Shown one piece after another: positions 16,328-24,507 of a stretch of 64,000 nt of DNA. This DNA is from Lachnoclostridium sp. An118. Lineage in GTDB: Bacteria; Bacillota; Clostridia; Lachnospirales; Lachnospiraceae. Location of the stretch: the NCBI RefSeq assembly GCF_002160985.1, contig NZ_NFLQ01000001.1:186001-250000 (forward strand), given 5' to 3'. Under the pieces are notes generated by a model. That model did not search any database. It worked only from the letters and a program-made list of their open reading frames with translations, and was not told the origin of the DNA. The position numbers and the translations under genes are program-made. Position 1 is the first letter of the stretch; every line of letters begins with the position of its first letter.

Positions 16328-16817
16328 TCATTTCCTTTCTGTTTAGATCGTTGCCGTCTTCTGTGTCTTCCCGGGTGTCCCCGCCCGAAGGAGGGGACTG
16401 GAACATGTGCATCATATTTAGGATGTCTTCCATATTTCCCCCTCCTGACGCGGACGGGTCAGGGGAAGACATCCCGGACAGATCCATGTCCTTCATCATC
16501 TCCATCATGCTCATGGCGGAGAGGATGCTGTCTACGGTCTCACTGCTTTCCCCCATGTAGGGTTTCAGCTCTTCCAGTATTTCCGGAAAGGAGGGAGCCG
16601 ACCCCTGAAACTCCTCCCGCGCCGGAGTGTGGGAGAAGACGCCGAAGTAGCGGACTGTGTTCTGCAGCTCGGTGAATTTGATGAAAAAGGCCAGCATCCT
16701 CTGAATGGCAGGGGGAGTATAGGGGAGTAAAAGCTTCACCATCTGCAGTTCCCCGGAGGATGTGAGGGTGTCAAAAGGAGTCATGGGAAGCGGCGTGCGT
16801 TTATCCATACAGCCCAC
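16278..16817 (-). CDS. hypothetical protein, acidic Met/Gly-rich C-terminus
   Basis: A 179-residue protein not recognised. The first 75 residues look like a folded helical domain (LTSSGELQMVKLLLPYTPP, MLAFFIKFTELQNTVRYF). The middle is helical with a Met-rich stretch (SAMSMMEMMKDMDLSGMSS), and the last 50 residues are low-complexity Gly/Ser/Asp/Asn and probably disordered. There is no signal peptide or membrane segment. The downstream gene starts inside its last codons. A role in sporulation is possible given the company of the Cys-rich gene upstream, but nothing in the sequence proves it. Confidence 0.6.
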   Translation of the reverse strand: MGCMDKRTPLPMTPFDTLTSSGELQMVKLLLPYTPPAIQRMLAFFIKFTELQNTVRYFGVFSHTPAREEFQGSAPSFPEILEELKPYMGESSETVDSILSAMSMMEMMKDMDLSGMSSPDPSASGGGNMEDILNMMHMFQSPPSGGDTREDTEDGNDLNRKEMNDNGAGMDGSSGNETY

Positions 16818-16872
16818 CTGTCTTGCGTGTTGTAACTATATATATGGAGAAAAAGAAAAGAGTATGACACTT

Positions 16873-16919
16873 AAAAGGGGCCGCGCCCGACAGACGCATA
16901 TGTCCATCGGCCGCAGCCC
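16873..16919 (-). terminator. terminator after the Cys-rich gene
   Basis: On the minus strand GGGCTGCG pairs with CGCGGCCC (plus positions 16912-16919 and 16878-16885), followed by CTTTT. It lies right after the stop of the Cys-rich gene and before the next minus-strand gene. Confidence 0.6.
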
Positions 16920-16931
16920 TCTCATCTGCCA

Positions 16932-17171
16932 TTAGCAGCAGCCGTTTCCTCCGAAACCGCCGCAGCAGCACAGGAGAAGGATGATCCACAGGCAGCTGTC
17001 ATTGCCGCATCCGCAGCCGTAGTCGCCGCCGCTGCGCCCGAAACCGCCGCAGCAGCACAGGAGAAGGATGATCCACAGGCAGCTGTTCCCTCCAAATCCG
17101 CTCCCGCATCCACAGCCGGAACGTACACCGGAGTCACATCCGCATCCGCAGTTTGCTGATAAGTCGCTCAT
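16932..17171 (-). CDS. small Cys/Gly-rich protein with internal duplication
   Basis: A 79-residue protein made of two copies of a module: a Gly/Cys stretch (CGCGCDSG, then CGCGN) followed by the hydrophobic block CLWIILLLCCCGGFG. The two blocks are 29 residues apart and identical also at DNA level over 49 bp. Proteins of this look (short, hydrophobic core flanked by Cys/Gly) are often spore-associated in Firmicutes (YjcZ-like) or named high-cysteine proteins. A TTGGAGG site precedes the ATG at 17171. Upstream on the same strand a CATATGAT hexamer-plus resembles a sigma-E/K type -10 box, compatible with sporulation control, but this is weak evidence. Confidence 0.7.
   Translation of the reverse strand: MSDLSANCGCGCDSGVRSGCGCGSGFGGNSCLWIILLLCCCGGFGRSGGDYGCGCGNDSCLWIILLLCCCGGFGGNGCC
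16951..17086. repeat. 49-bp perfect direct repeat inside the Cys-rich gene
   Basis: Bases 16951-16999 and 17038-17086 are identical. The 87-bp period equals 29 codons, so it is an in-frame duplication of the CLWIILLLCCCGGFG block. Perfect identity at silent positions shows a recent duplication or ongoing gene conversion. Confidence 0.9.
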
Positions 17172-17266
17172 ATGATTGCCTCCAACATTTTTTGTTTACA
17201 GTACATCATATGCTTGGGACCGGGATGTGTGAAAAATAAATCTGGCCTGGTGTCAAGAAAAAATGC

Positions 17267-17295
17267 TTGACAGCAGGAAAACTTTGTTATATGAT
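17267..17295 (+). promoter_or_regulatory. sigma-A promoter of the ylxM-ffh operon
   Basis: TTGACA (17267-17272), 17-bp spacer, TATGAT (17290-17295). It lies 18 bp upstream of the ylxM start and is the only good promoter before the six-gene run to trmD. Confidence 0.8.
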
Positions 17296-17312
17296 AACAC
17301 AGGTGATTTGAG

Positions 17313-17657
17313 ATGGATGATTTTTTAAAGCAGACATTGTTATATGATTTCTACGGAGAACTTCTGACCAGTCACCAGAAAGAGATCTACGAACAGTCCG
17401 TGCTGGAGGACCTTTCTTTGAGTGAGATCGCCCAAGCGGCGGGAATCAGCCGGCAGGGGGTCCACGATCTGGTAAAGCGCTGTGACAAGACGCTCCAGGG
17501 ATATGAAGACAAGCTCCATCTGGTGGAGAAGTTCCTGGCAGTCCGGGAGAAAGTGCACCGGATCGATCAGGTGCTGGACCAGTATGACCCGGAGGATGAC
17601 AGTGAGCTTGCCCGGGAGATCCGAAAGATAGCAAGAGAGATCATAGACGAATTGTGA
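17313..17657 (+). CDS. ylxM: YlxM-family DNA-binding protein
   Basis: A 114-residue helix-turn-helix protein of the YlxM/p13 family (UPF0122), nearly always encoded next to ffh and sometimes ftsY. The sigma-70 region-4-like helix-turn-helix is visible as LSEIAQAAGISRQGVHDLVKRCDKTL, preceded by LLTSHQKEIYEQSVLEDLS. Homologues interact with the signal recognition particle, and a regulatory role in SRP assembly has been proposed. It has its own promoter 18 bp upstream and is followed after 41 bp by ffh, so it is the first gene of the operon. Confidence 0.92.
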   Translation: MDDFLKQTLLYDFYGELLTSHQKEIYEQSVLEDLSLSEIAQAAGISRQGVHDLVKRCDKTLQGYEDKLHLVEKFLAVREKVHRIDQVLDQYDPEDDSELAREIRKIAREIIDEL

Positions 17658-17698
17658 TCTGTAATTGTATGTAATAGAGAGGCAAAGAGGAGTTAAGA

Positions 17699-19060
17699 AT
17701 GGCTTTTGACAGTCTGACAGAAAAACTTCAGAATGTGTTCCGCAATCTGCGGAGCAAGGGACGGCTGACAGAGGACGACGTCAAAGAGGCTATGAAGGAG
17801 ATCAAGCGGGCGCTTCTGGCCGCGGACGTCAACTTTAAAGTCGTAAAGAACTTCATCAAGAATGTGCAGGAGCGTGCTGTCGGGCAGGACGTGATGAACG
17901 GGCTGAACCCGGGGCAGATGGTCATCAAGATCGTCAACGAGGAGCTGGTTGCCCTCATGGGATCCGAGACCACAGAGATCAAGCTCCAGCCCGGAAGCGC
18001 CATCACTGTGATCATGATGGCAGGTCTCCAGGGTGCAGGTAAGACAACGACCACCGCAAAACTGGCGGGAAAATATAAACTGAAGGGGAAGAAACCTCTC
18101 CTTGTGGCCTGTGACATATACCGTCCGGCTGCTATCAAGCAGCTCCAGGTGAACGGAGAAAAGCAGGGAGTGGAAGTCTTTTCCATGGGTGACAGCCACA
18201 AGCCGGCGGACATCGCCAGAGCAGCTCTGGAGCATGCCCGCAAGAACGGCAACAATCTGGTGATCCTGGATACAGCGGGCCGTCTTCACATTGATGAGGA
18301 CATGATGGCAGAGCTCCAGGAGATCAAGGAGACTGTGGAAGTACACCAGACGATCCTGGTGATCGATGCCATGACCGGACAGGACGCGGTCAATGTGGCG
18401 GAGGAATTCAACCAGAAGATCGGCATCGACGGTGTCATCATCACCAAGCTGGACGGCGACACAAGAGGCGGTGCGGCCCTGTCTGTCAAGGCAGTGACCG
18501 GCAAGCCGATCCTCTACGTGGGTATGGGAGAGAAGCTGTCGGATCTGGAGCAGTTCTATCCGGACCGGATGGCGTCCCGGATCCTTGGCATGGGCGATGT
18601 GCTGACCCTCATCGAGAAGGCAGGAGCCGAGATCGACGAGGAGAAGGCCAAAGAGATGACCCGCAAGATGAAAAAGAACCAGTTCGATTTCGACGACTTC
18701 CTGGAGAGCACCAAGCAGATGAAGAAGATGGGCGGGCTCTCCGGTATCATGAGCATGCTTCCCGGCATGGGCGCCATGGGCGGCCTGGGCGGTAAAAAGG
18801 GCATGCAGTTAGATGACAGCCAGGCCGAGGAGGCCGAGAAAAAGATGGCGCGGATGGAGGCCATGATCTATTCCATGACTCCGGCGGAGCGCCGCGACCC
18901 GGATCTTCTGAATCCTTCAAGAAAGCACCGCATCGCAAAAGGCGCAGGTGTGGACATCAGCGAGGTAAACCGCATGGTCAAGCAGTTTAACGAGATGAAG
19001 AAGATGATGAAGATGATCGGAAAAGGTGGTAAAAAGGGAAAATTCAGATTACCTTTTTAA
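17699..19060 (+). CDS. ffh: signal recognition particle protein Ffh
   Basis: A 453-residue SRP54 GTPase, full length. Domains are the N helical bundle (1-90), the G domain with GLQGAGKTTTTAK (P-loop, near 107), DTAGRLHIDEDMM (G3) and TKLDGDTRGG (G4), then the Met-rich M domain ending in GKGGKKGKFRLPF, which binds SRP RNA and signal peptides. The P-loop has Ala where many Ffh proteins have Ser (GLQGSGKTT), a conservative change. It targets nascent membrane proteins to the Sec translocon together with FtsY. Followed by rpsP after 63 bp. Confidence 0.97.
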   Translation: MAFDSLTEKLQNVFRNLRSKGRLTEDDVKEAMKEIKRALLAADVNFKVVKNFIKNVQERAVGQDVMNGLNPGQMVIKIVNEELVALMGSETTEIKLQPGSAITVIMMAGLQGAGKTTTTAKLAGKYKLKGKKPLLVACDIYRPAAIKQLQVNGEKQGVEVFSMGDSHKPADIARAALEHARKNGNNLVILDTAGRLHIDEDMMAELQEIKETVEVHQTILVIDAMTGQDAVNVAEEFNQKIGIDGVIITKLDGDTRGGAALSVKAVTGKPILYVGMGEKLSDLEQFYPDRMASRILGMGDVLTLIEKAGAEIDEEKAKEMTRKMKKNQFDFDDFLESTKQMKKMGGLSGIMSMLPGMGAMGGLGGKKGMQLDDSQAEEAEKKMARMEAMIYSMTPAERRDPDLLNPSRKHRIAKGAGVDISEVNRMVKQFNEMKKMMKMIGKGGKKGKFRLPF

Positions 19061-19123
19061 CCAGCACAGGCGTGTACAGCGCATGTGCCATATAGATCAA
19101 TAAATATGTGGAGGTGAAACAAA

Positions 19124-19369
19124 ATGGCAGTAAAGATCAGATTAAAGAGAATGGGACAGAAGAAGGCTCCTTTCTATAGAATTGTTGTAGCTGACTCCAG
19201 ATCCCCAAGAGATGGCAGATTCATCGAGGAAATCGGCACTTACGATCCGAATCAGGATCCCAGCGTCTTCAAAGTAGACGAGGAGGCCGCTAAGAGATGG
19301 CTGAACAACGGTGCGCAGCCTACAGAGGTAGTAGGAAAGATTTTCAAGGCAGCAGGCATTGAAAAATAA
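19124..19369 (+). CDS. rpsP: 30S ribosomal protein S16
   Basis: An 81-residue S16, starting with the usual [20 protein letters not shown] and containing [19 protein letters not shown]. It helps 30S assembly. AGGTGAAAC serves as ribosome binding site. It is in its conserved place between ffh and khpA. Confidence 0.98.
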   Translation: MAVKIRLKRMGQKKAPFYRIVVADSRSPRDGRFIEEIGTYDPNQDPSVFKVDEEAAKRWLNNGAQPTEVVGKIFKAAGIEK

Positions 19370-19387
19370 TACTGGGAGGTGCGCAGT

Positions 19388-19618
19388 ATGAAAGAACTAG
19401 TGGAAGTCATCGTCAAAGCACTTGTAGATGATCCCGAGAGCGTTGTTGTGACAGAGAAGGAAGAAGGCCGCACGACCATTGTGGAAGTGAAAGTGGCTGA
19501 CTCAGATATGGGTAAAGTCATCGGCAAGCAGGGGCGTATCGCCAAGGCAATCCGCGCTGTCGTGAAAGCAGCAGCCTCAAAAGAAGATAAGAAAGTGGTA
19601 GTAGATATCGCTGGCTAA
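19388..19618 (+). CDS. khpA: KH-domain RNA-binding protein KhpA (YlqC)
   Basis: A 76-residue KH protein. The start at 19388 is chosen because GGGAGGTG lies 6 bases upstream; the GTG at 19379 overlaps that site. The KH core shows DMGKVIGKQGRIAKAIRAVVKA with the GxxG loop (GKQG). KhpA pairs with KhpB/EloR in Firmicutes and affects cell elongation and RNA metabolism. Gene order rpsP-khpA-rimM-trmD is standard. Confidence 0.95.
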   Translation: MKELVEVIVKALVDDPESVVVTEKEEGRTTIVEVKVADSDMGKVIGKQGRIAKAIRAVVKAAASKEDKKVVVDIAG

Positions 19619-19702
19619 GAAAAAGAGCGGGTCCAGGAAGGGACAAAGAGACAGTATGTCGGGATCTTCCGGGACACGCTTTTCTTTACAAGGAGAATAA
19701 AG

Positions 19703-20215
19703 ATGGAAAAACAACTGCAGGCAGGCGTCATCACCTCCACCCACGGCATCCGCGGCGAGGTGAAGGTATTTCCCACCACAGATGACGCACAGTATTTCAG
19801 AGAGCTGAAAAAAGTATATCTTGACACGGGAAAAGAACAGATCCCCCTGGAGATCGAACATGTAAAATTCTTCAAGCAGTTCGCTATCCTGAAATTCAAG
19901 GGGATCGATAACATAAACGACATAGAAAAATACAAAGGCAAGAGCCTTATGATCGACAGGGAGGACGCCTCCCCCCTGGGCGAAGACGAGTACTACATCG
20001 GCGACATGATCGGCATGGACGTCTACACGGACGACCCGGCAGAGCACTTTGGCGTCCTTCGGGACGTGCTGGAGACCGGGGCCAATGACGTCTACATCAT
20101 CGACTCAGACCGGCACGGGGAAGTCCTCGTCCCGGCCATCCACCAGTGCATCCTCCGTGTGGACACGGAAAAAAATGAGATGCACATCCATCTGATGGAG
20201 GGACTTCTGCCATGA
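19703..20215 (+). CDS. rimM: ribosome maturation factor RimM
   Basis: A 170-residue RimM that binds S19 and helps mature the 30S head. Seen are GVITSTHGIRGEVKVFPTTD at the N-terminus (RimM barrel), YKGKSLMIDRED, and the PRC-barrel part with YIGDMIGMDVYTD and VLVPAIHQCILRVD. It overlaps trmD by 4 bp (ATGA), so they are coupled. AAGGAGAA precedes the start. Confidence 0.96.
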   Translation: MEKQLQAGVITSTHGIRGEVKVFPTTDDAQYFRELKKVYLDTGKEQIPLEIEHVKFFKQFAILKFKGIDNINDIEKYKGKSLMIDREDASPLGEDEYYIGDMIGMDVYTDDPAEHFGVLRDVLETGANDVYIIDSDRHGEVLVPAIHQCILRVDTEKNEMHIHLMEGLLP

Positions 20216-21030
20216 TGCATTTTCATATTATGACACTATTCCCCGATATGGTGATGGCCGGCCTTGGCACCAGCATCACAGGGCGGGCCATCGCGAAAGG
20301 GCTTCTCTCTATCGAGGCTGTCAACATCCGGGACTATGCTTTCAATAAACACAACAGCGTGGACGACTATCCCTACGGCGGCGGGGCCGGCATGCTGATG
20401 CAGGCGGAGCCGGTATATCTGGCTTACCAGGCCATTGAGGAGCAGATCCAGAAGCGCAGAGAAGATACAGAGGCGCGCGAAGAGGAAGGCGCCCTATCTG
20501 CCCGGCCTAAGAGGACAAGAGTCATCTACCTCTCCCCCCAGGGACAGACATTCAGCCAGGAGATGGCCCAGGAGCTGGCAGAGGAGGAAGATCTGGTGCT
20601 GCTGTGCGGCCACTACGAGGGCATCGATGAGAGGGTGCTGGAGGAGATCGTGACAGACTATGTCTCCATCGGGGACTACGTGCTCACCGGCGGCGAACTC
20701 CCCGCCATGGTCATGGTAGATACCATCTCCCGCCTTGTGCCGGGAGTCCTTCACAATGACGTGTCTGCGGAATTTGAGAGCTTCCAGGACAACCTCCTTG
20801 AGTATCCCCAGTATTCCAGGCCGGAGGTATGGCACGACAAGCAGGTGCCCCCCATCCTCCTGTCCGGACACCACGCCAATATCGAAAAGTGGCGGCGGGA
20901 GCAGTCTGTCATCCGCACGGCCAGGAGAAGGCCGGACCTTCTTGAGAAGGCGGAGCTGACAGCAGACGAGAAGAAGCTGGCGGCGGAGATCCTGAGGGAG
21001 AAGGAAACAGGAGAAAATTCCGAAAAATAG
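20212..21030 (+). CDS. trmD: tRNA (guanine-N1)-methyltransferase TrmD
   Basis: A 272-residue SPOUT methyltransferase making m1G37 in tRNA. The start MHFHIMTLFPDMV, the motifs YLSPQGQTFSQ, LLCGHYEGIDERV and the knot-forming SIGDYVLTGGELPAM are present, as is RPEVWHDKQVPPILLSGHHANI. A charged insert of about 25 residues (QKRREDTEAREEEG, near 82-105) sits in a loop that is shorter in E. coli; similar inserts are common in clostridial TrmD. The ATG at 20212 overlaps the rimM stop. It ends the operon, since a new promoter starts just after its stop. Confidence 0.96.
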   Translation: MMHFHIMTLFPDMVMAGLGTSITGRAIAKGLLSIEAVNIRDYAFNKHNSVDDYPYGGGAGMLMQAEPVYLAYQAIEEQIQKRREDTEAREEEGALSARPKRTRVIYLSPQGQTFSQEMAQELAEEEDLVLLCGHYEGIDERVLEEIVTDYVSIGDYVLTGGELPAMVMVDTISRLVPGVLHNDVSAEFESFQDNLLEYPQYSRPEVWHDKQVPPILLSGHHANIEKWRREQSVIRTARRRPDLLEKAELTADEKKLAAEILREKETGENSEK

Positions 21031-21059
21031 TTGCATGCCTCCCTGGAAAATGCTATGAT
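21031..21059 (+). promoter_or_regulatory. sigma-A promoter directly after trmD
   Basis: TTGCAT (21031-21036), 17-bp spacer, TATGAT (21054-21059), beginning at the base after the trmD stop. Transcription would start about 21066 and enter a hairpin with a T-rich tail at 21143-21173. Confidence 0.7.
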
Positions 21060-21065
21060 AATTGC

Positions 21066-21173
21066 AATTATATATGATCAAACGACTATTACATTATATT
21101 GAGACAATGCGCAATGGAGTGTTATGGGCAGTTGTCGGTTCGAAGAGTTCCGTCAGAGGGACTCTTTTCTTTA
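21066..21173 (+). ncRNA. possible small RNA or attenuator leader
   Basis: The roughly 105 bases between the promoter at 21031 and the terminator at 21143 hold no convincing ORF. They could be an independent small RNA or a leader that attenuates the M20 peptidase gene starting at 21241. I do not recognise a known riboswitch: there is no T-box core and no conserved pairing pattern I can name. The call rests only on promoter plus terminator. Confidence 0.35.
21143..21173 (+). terminator. intrinsic terminator or attenuator before the M20 gene
   Basis: AAGAGTTCC (21143-21151) pairs with GGGACTCTT (21158-21166) with one G-T pair and a 6-base loop, then TTCTTTATTT. It is downstream of a promoter and upstream of the M20 peptidase, so it either ends a small RNA or limits read-through. 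Confidence 0.65.
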
Positions 21174-21240
21174 TTTATAAGCAGCCGGTGCCTTCCCAGG
21201 GCCCGGCGTTATTGGACTCAGGAAAGACAGGTGAGAGATT

Positions 21241-22473
21241 ATGGGAGTGACGGCGGCCGAGATCAGGAGGAGAGCGGAGGAGCTCCGGGAACAGATCACA
21301 GCGGACAGGCGGTACCTGCACCAGATACCGGAGATCGGGATGGAGCTGCCTAAGACAGCGGATCATATCAGAAAACGGCTGGATGAGATGGGAATACCTT
21401 GGGAGAACTGCGGCGGGGACCTGCCGGAACAAGTGACCAGGGATTTTATGGAAGCAGGGTTCCCCAGGATGGAGCGGGCCGAGGGAGTGACGGCCGTGAT
21501 CGGCCATGGCAGCCCCTGCATCCTGCTGCGGGCGGATATGGATGCACTTCCCATTCGGGAAGCCAGTGATCTGGAGTTTAGATCCGGGAATGGATATGGA
21601 CATATGTGCGGCCATGACAGCCACGTGGCCATGCTCCTGGGGGCGGCTCAGATACTGAAAGAGAGGGAGAGCTCCCTGAAGGGCTCGGTCAAGCTGGTGT
21701 TCCAGCCCGGCGAGGAGACAGGCGCCGGGGCCAGGGTCCTGGTGGAGAACGGCCTTCTGGAGAACCCGAAAGTGGACGCCGCATTCGGGCTCCATGTCCA
21801 GTCCGTGACCAGGACGGGGGAGCTGGGATATGCAGTGGGGGTTAACTCGGCTTCCCTGGACACCTTTATCCTGAAGATAAAGGGCAGCGGCGGCCACAGC
21901 TCCCAGCCGCAGCTCTGCATTGACCCCCTGATGATCATGAACCAGGTATACCAGGCTGTCAATCTGCTTGTCACCAGGGAGGCGGACCCTGCGGCCATGG
22001 TGGCCCTGACCTGCGGCGTGGCAAAGGGGGGCACGGCTGTCAATATTATTCCCGGGGAGGCGGAGCTCCATATCGGGGTGCGGACTTTGGATGTCCAGGC
22101 AGCGGACCATCTGACGAGGCGGATCCCGGAGGTCATCGACCACTATGTGAAGGCCTGGAGAGGGGCGTATGACCTGACCGTGTTCCACACGCCCTGCACC
22201 TACAGCGACGAGGCGCTGTGCCGGGAGCTTGTCCCCTTTGCGGAAGAGATACTGGGGAAAGGACATGTTTCCCAGATCCCGCCTATGACGGGGACAGAGG
22301 ATTTCGGTTATATCACCAGGGAGGTTCCGGGCATGTTTGCCTTTATCGGAGCGGGACAGCCGGGAAATGCGCCCCTCCACAATCCCCATATGGTGCTGGA
22401 TGAGGAGGTGCTCCCTCTGGGCGCGGCCCTTCACGCATACACGGCCATGGCATGGCTGGACTCCAGGAGATGA
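21241..22473 (+). CDS. M20-family amidohydrolase
   Basis: A 410-residue zinc amidohydrolase of the M20D group (IAA-amino acid hydrolase/AbgB/N-acyl amino acid deacylase). Metal ligands are seen in GHMCGHDSHVAMLLGAA (His and Asp), FQPGEETGAGA (Glu-Glu), FGLHVQS (His) and the C-terminal APLHNPHMVLDEE (His). The lid domain occupies about 190-310 (HSSQPQLCIDP). Such enzymes release amino acids from acylated or aminobenzoyl conjugates. It overlaps the YfcC-type transporter gene, a common peptidase-transporter pairing, so the transporter probably brings in the substrate. Confidence 0.92.
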   Translation: MGVTAAEIRRRAEELREQITADRRYLHQIPEIGMELPKTADHIRKRLDEMGIPWENCGGDLPEQVTRDFMEAGFPRMERAEGVTAVIGHGSPCILLRADMDALPIREASDLEFRSGNGYGHMCGHDSHVAMLLGAAQILKERESSLKGSVKLVFQPGEETGAGARVLVENGLLENPKVDAAFGLHVQSVTRTGELGYAVGVNSASLDTFILKIKGSGGHSSQPQLCIDPLMIMNQVYQAVNLLVTREADPAAMVALTCGVAKGGTAVNIIPGEAELHIGVRTLDVQAADHLTRRIPEVIDHYVKAWRGAYDLTVFHTPCTYSDEALCRELVPFAEEILGKGHVSQIPPMTGTEDFGYITREVPGMFAFIGAGQPGNAPLHNPHMVLDEEVLPLGAALHAYTAMAWLDSRR

Positions 22474-23930
22474 CCAGGAGAAAAGAAAGCAAGAGTATCA
22501 TCATAAAGAGAAAGAGAGTGAAGAAAGTGGACAAGAAAACTTCCAGGGGTAAAGGCTTCCACATGCCCCACGTATTTATCATCTTACTGCTCATCATGCT
22601 GTTTGTGGTCGTTTTGTCCTATGTGATCCCCAGCGGGAGCTACGAGCGGCTCACTGATGAGGTGACAGGAATGTCCGTGGTGGACCCGGACACGTTCCGG
22701 TATGTGGAAAATGAGGATCCTATCACATTTATGAACTACTTTGAGGCAGTGTACAACGGGTTTGTGAACGGCGCCACCATCATGGGGACGCTGTTCATCA
22801 GTTCCGGCGTCATCTACCTCCTGGAGGTCAGCGGGGCGTTCGGCGCGGGGATCAGCGCCATCTTAAAGCGGACCAGGGGCCGGGAATTTTCCGTTGTGTG
22901 GATCTTTTACACCATCTTTGTGGTGTTTGGCGTCCTGGGCTACGGTGAGGCTGCCTATCCCTTCTATCCGCTGGCTGTGAGCATCGGCTTTGCCCTTGGA
23001 TATGACAGGATCGTGGGCACCGGGCTGGCTATCGTGGGGAGCACGGTGGGCTTTACATCGGGCCTTATGAACATGTTCACCACCGGTGTGTCCCAGCAGA
23101 TAGTGGGGCTTCCCATGTTCTCAGGCATCGGCTACCGGGCCGTGGGTCTGGTGGTGTTCTACCTGATCGGTCTTGCCGGCCTTTACAGCTACTGCCGGAA
23201 GATACGGAAGGATCCGGCAAAAAGTATCGTGAGTGAAGAGTACATGGGCCAGAAGACAGAGGAGGAGATGGAGCACGCGGAGGAGATGACCGGGCGAAGA
23301 GTGCTGGGACTGCTGGCCTTCCTTGCGGTCATCGTCATCCAGGGGTACGGCTGTATCACACAGGGCTGGTCTTTTGCCCAGATCGGGGCGCTTTACGTCA
23401 TGTTTGGCATTGTGCTGACCGCCATTTTCCGGTTCAGCCCAAGTGAGGCCTGTCAGCTTTTCTGCAAAGGCGCCACCAGAGTGTTCGCGGCGGCCTTTGC
23501 CGTGGGCCTTGCCCAGTCGGTGGTAGTGCTCATGGACCAGGCCTGCATCATGGACACTATCGTCCACGCCATGGGAGAGCTTCTGGAGAGCAAGAGCGCG
23601 GTCCTGGCCCTGCTGATCATCTTTGTGTTTGTGACCCTCTTTAATTTCCTGGTGGTATCGGGAAGCGGAAAGGCGGTCATCATCATGCCGATTCTCCAGC
23701 CCCTGGGAAAGATCCTGCATATCAACCAGCAGGTGCTGGTGCTCACGTACCAGTACGGCGACGGCATCACCAACAGCTTCTGGCCGGGCAGCTCCCTTGT
23801 CCAGCTGTCCATGTGCGGGGTGGACTATGGCTCCTGGATCCGATTCTGCTGGAAGATCTATCTCTCTTTCATAGTGAGCGCCTTCGTCCTGATCATGGTG
23901 GCCCACGGCATCGGCTACGGCCCCTTCTGA
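22470..23930 (+). CDS. YfcC-family C4-dicarboxylate/amino-acid carrier
   Basis: A membrane carrier of about 486 residues in the YfcC/DcuC-like family. A basic N-terminal tail (KRKRVKKVDKK) precedes the first helix MPHVFIILLLIMLFVVVLSYVIPSG, whose end VIPSGSYER is a family hallmark. About 11 hydrophobic segments follow, with GYGEAAYPFYPLA, VGFTSGLMNMFTTGVSQQIVGLP (in parts) and, near the end, YGDGITNSFWPGSS. I place the start at 22470 where ATGA overlaps the peptidase stop; an in-frame ATG at 22452 is also possible. Substrates of this family include arginine/ornithine and dicarboxylates; here a peptide-like substrate of the M20 enzyme is likely. Confidence 0.88.
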   Translation: MTRRKESKSIIIKRKRVKKVDKKTSRGKGFHMPHVFIILLLIMLFVVVLSYVIPSGSYERLTDEVTGMSVVDPDTFRYVENEDPITFMNYFEAVYNGFVNGATIMGTLFISSGVIYLLEVSGAFGAGISAILKRTRGREFSVVWIFYTIFVVFGVLGYGEAAYPFYPLAVSIGFALGYDRIVGTGLAIVGSTVGFTSGLMNMFTTGVSQQIVGLPMFSGIGYRAVGLVVFYLIGLAGLYSYCRKIRKDPAKSIVSEEYMGQKTEEEMEHAEEMTGRRVLGLLAFLAVIVIQGYGCITQGWSFAQIGALYVMFGIVLTAIFRFSPSEACQLFCKGATRVFAAAFAVGLAQSVVVLMDQACIMDTIVHAMGELLESKSAVLALLIIFVFVTLFNFLVVSGSGKAVIIMPILQPLGKILHINQQVLVLTYQYGDGITNSFWPGSSLVQLSMCGVDYGSWIRFCWKIYLSFIVSAFVLIMVAHGIGYGPF

Positions 23931-24012
23931 CAGGACCGGCAGGCGCAGGCTCCGAAGAAGCCTTACAAATGGAACTGCCCAAATGCAAGCCCAAATGCAA
24001 GAGAAATTTTCC

Positions 24013-24041
24013 TTGCAATTCTCCTGCACATATGCTATGAT
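24013..24041 (+). promoter_or_regulatory. sigma-A promoter of rplS
   Basis: TTGCAA (24013-24018), 17-bp spacer, TATGAT (24036-24041), about 105 bp before the rplS start. It gives rplS a transcription unit separate from the trmD side. Confidence 0.75.
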
Positions 24042-24047
24042 AAAATG

Positions 24048-24146
24048 CGTTGTGAGAAGAAAGAGATGGTCCTCTGATACGCTCCCGCACTGAGGCGGGA
24101 ATAGAAAAATGTATTAAGAACGTCCGAATAACAAGGAGGTCACACA
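24048..24146 (+). promoter_or_regulatory. possible L19 leader (autoregulatory 5' UTR)
   Basis: The 100-base leader between the promoter and the rplS start contains a hairpin with CCCGC/GCGGG arms (near 24087-24102) preceded by a GATACGCT segment. Firmicutes often have a structured L19 leader at this place that binds excess L19. I place it by position and the hairpin; I cannot confirm the Rfam consensus by eye. Confidence 0.4.
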
Positions 24147-24494
24147 ATGAACGATATCATTAAGAACATTGAAGCTGAACAGCTCAAAGAGAACGCGCCT
24201 GAGTTCAGAGTAGGCGACACCGTAAAAGTTTACGGAAAGATCAAAGAGGGTAACCGTGAAAGGATCCAGGTTTTCGAGGGAACAGTCCTGAAGAAACAGG
24301 GTGGCAGCACAAGAGCAACATTTACTGTAAGAAAGAATTCTAACGGCGTAGGTGTTGAGAAGACATGGCCGCTCCATTCTCCTAACGTAGAGAAGGTTGA
24401 AGTTGTCCGCAGAGGTAAAGTAAGACGTGCAAAACTGAACTACTTAAGAGACCGCGTAGGAAAAGCAGCCAAGGTAAAAGAATTAGTAAAATAA
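24147..24494 (+). CDS. rplS: 50S ribosomal protein L19
   Basis: A 115-residue L19. Core motifs [20 protein letters not shown] and [20 protein letters not shown] are present, and the C-terminus [20 protein letters not shown] is normal. L19 sits at the 30S-50S interface. ACAAGGAGG precedes the start. A strong terminator follows. Confidence 0.98.
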   Translation: MNDIIKNIEAEQLKENAPEFRVGDTVKVYGKIKEGNRERIQVFEGTVLKKQGGSTRATFTVRKNSNGVGVEKTWPLHSPNVEKVEVVRRGKVRRAKLNYLRDRVGKAAKVKELVK

Positions 24495-24507
24495 GAAAAC
24501 AAAGAGG

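Noticed and set aside
16951-17086. 49-bp repeat as a CRISPR pair or mobile element
   Set aside because: Only two copies, in frame inside one coding gene; an internal gene duplication explains it.
21175-22434. 419-residue minus-strand open frame
   Set aside because: Antisense to the M20 amidohydrolase with all metal ligands in the plus-strand frame; composition typical of a shadow ORF.
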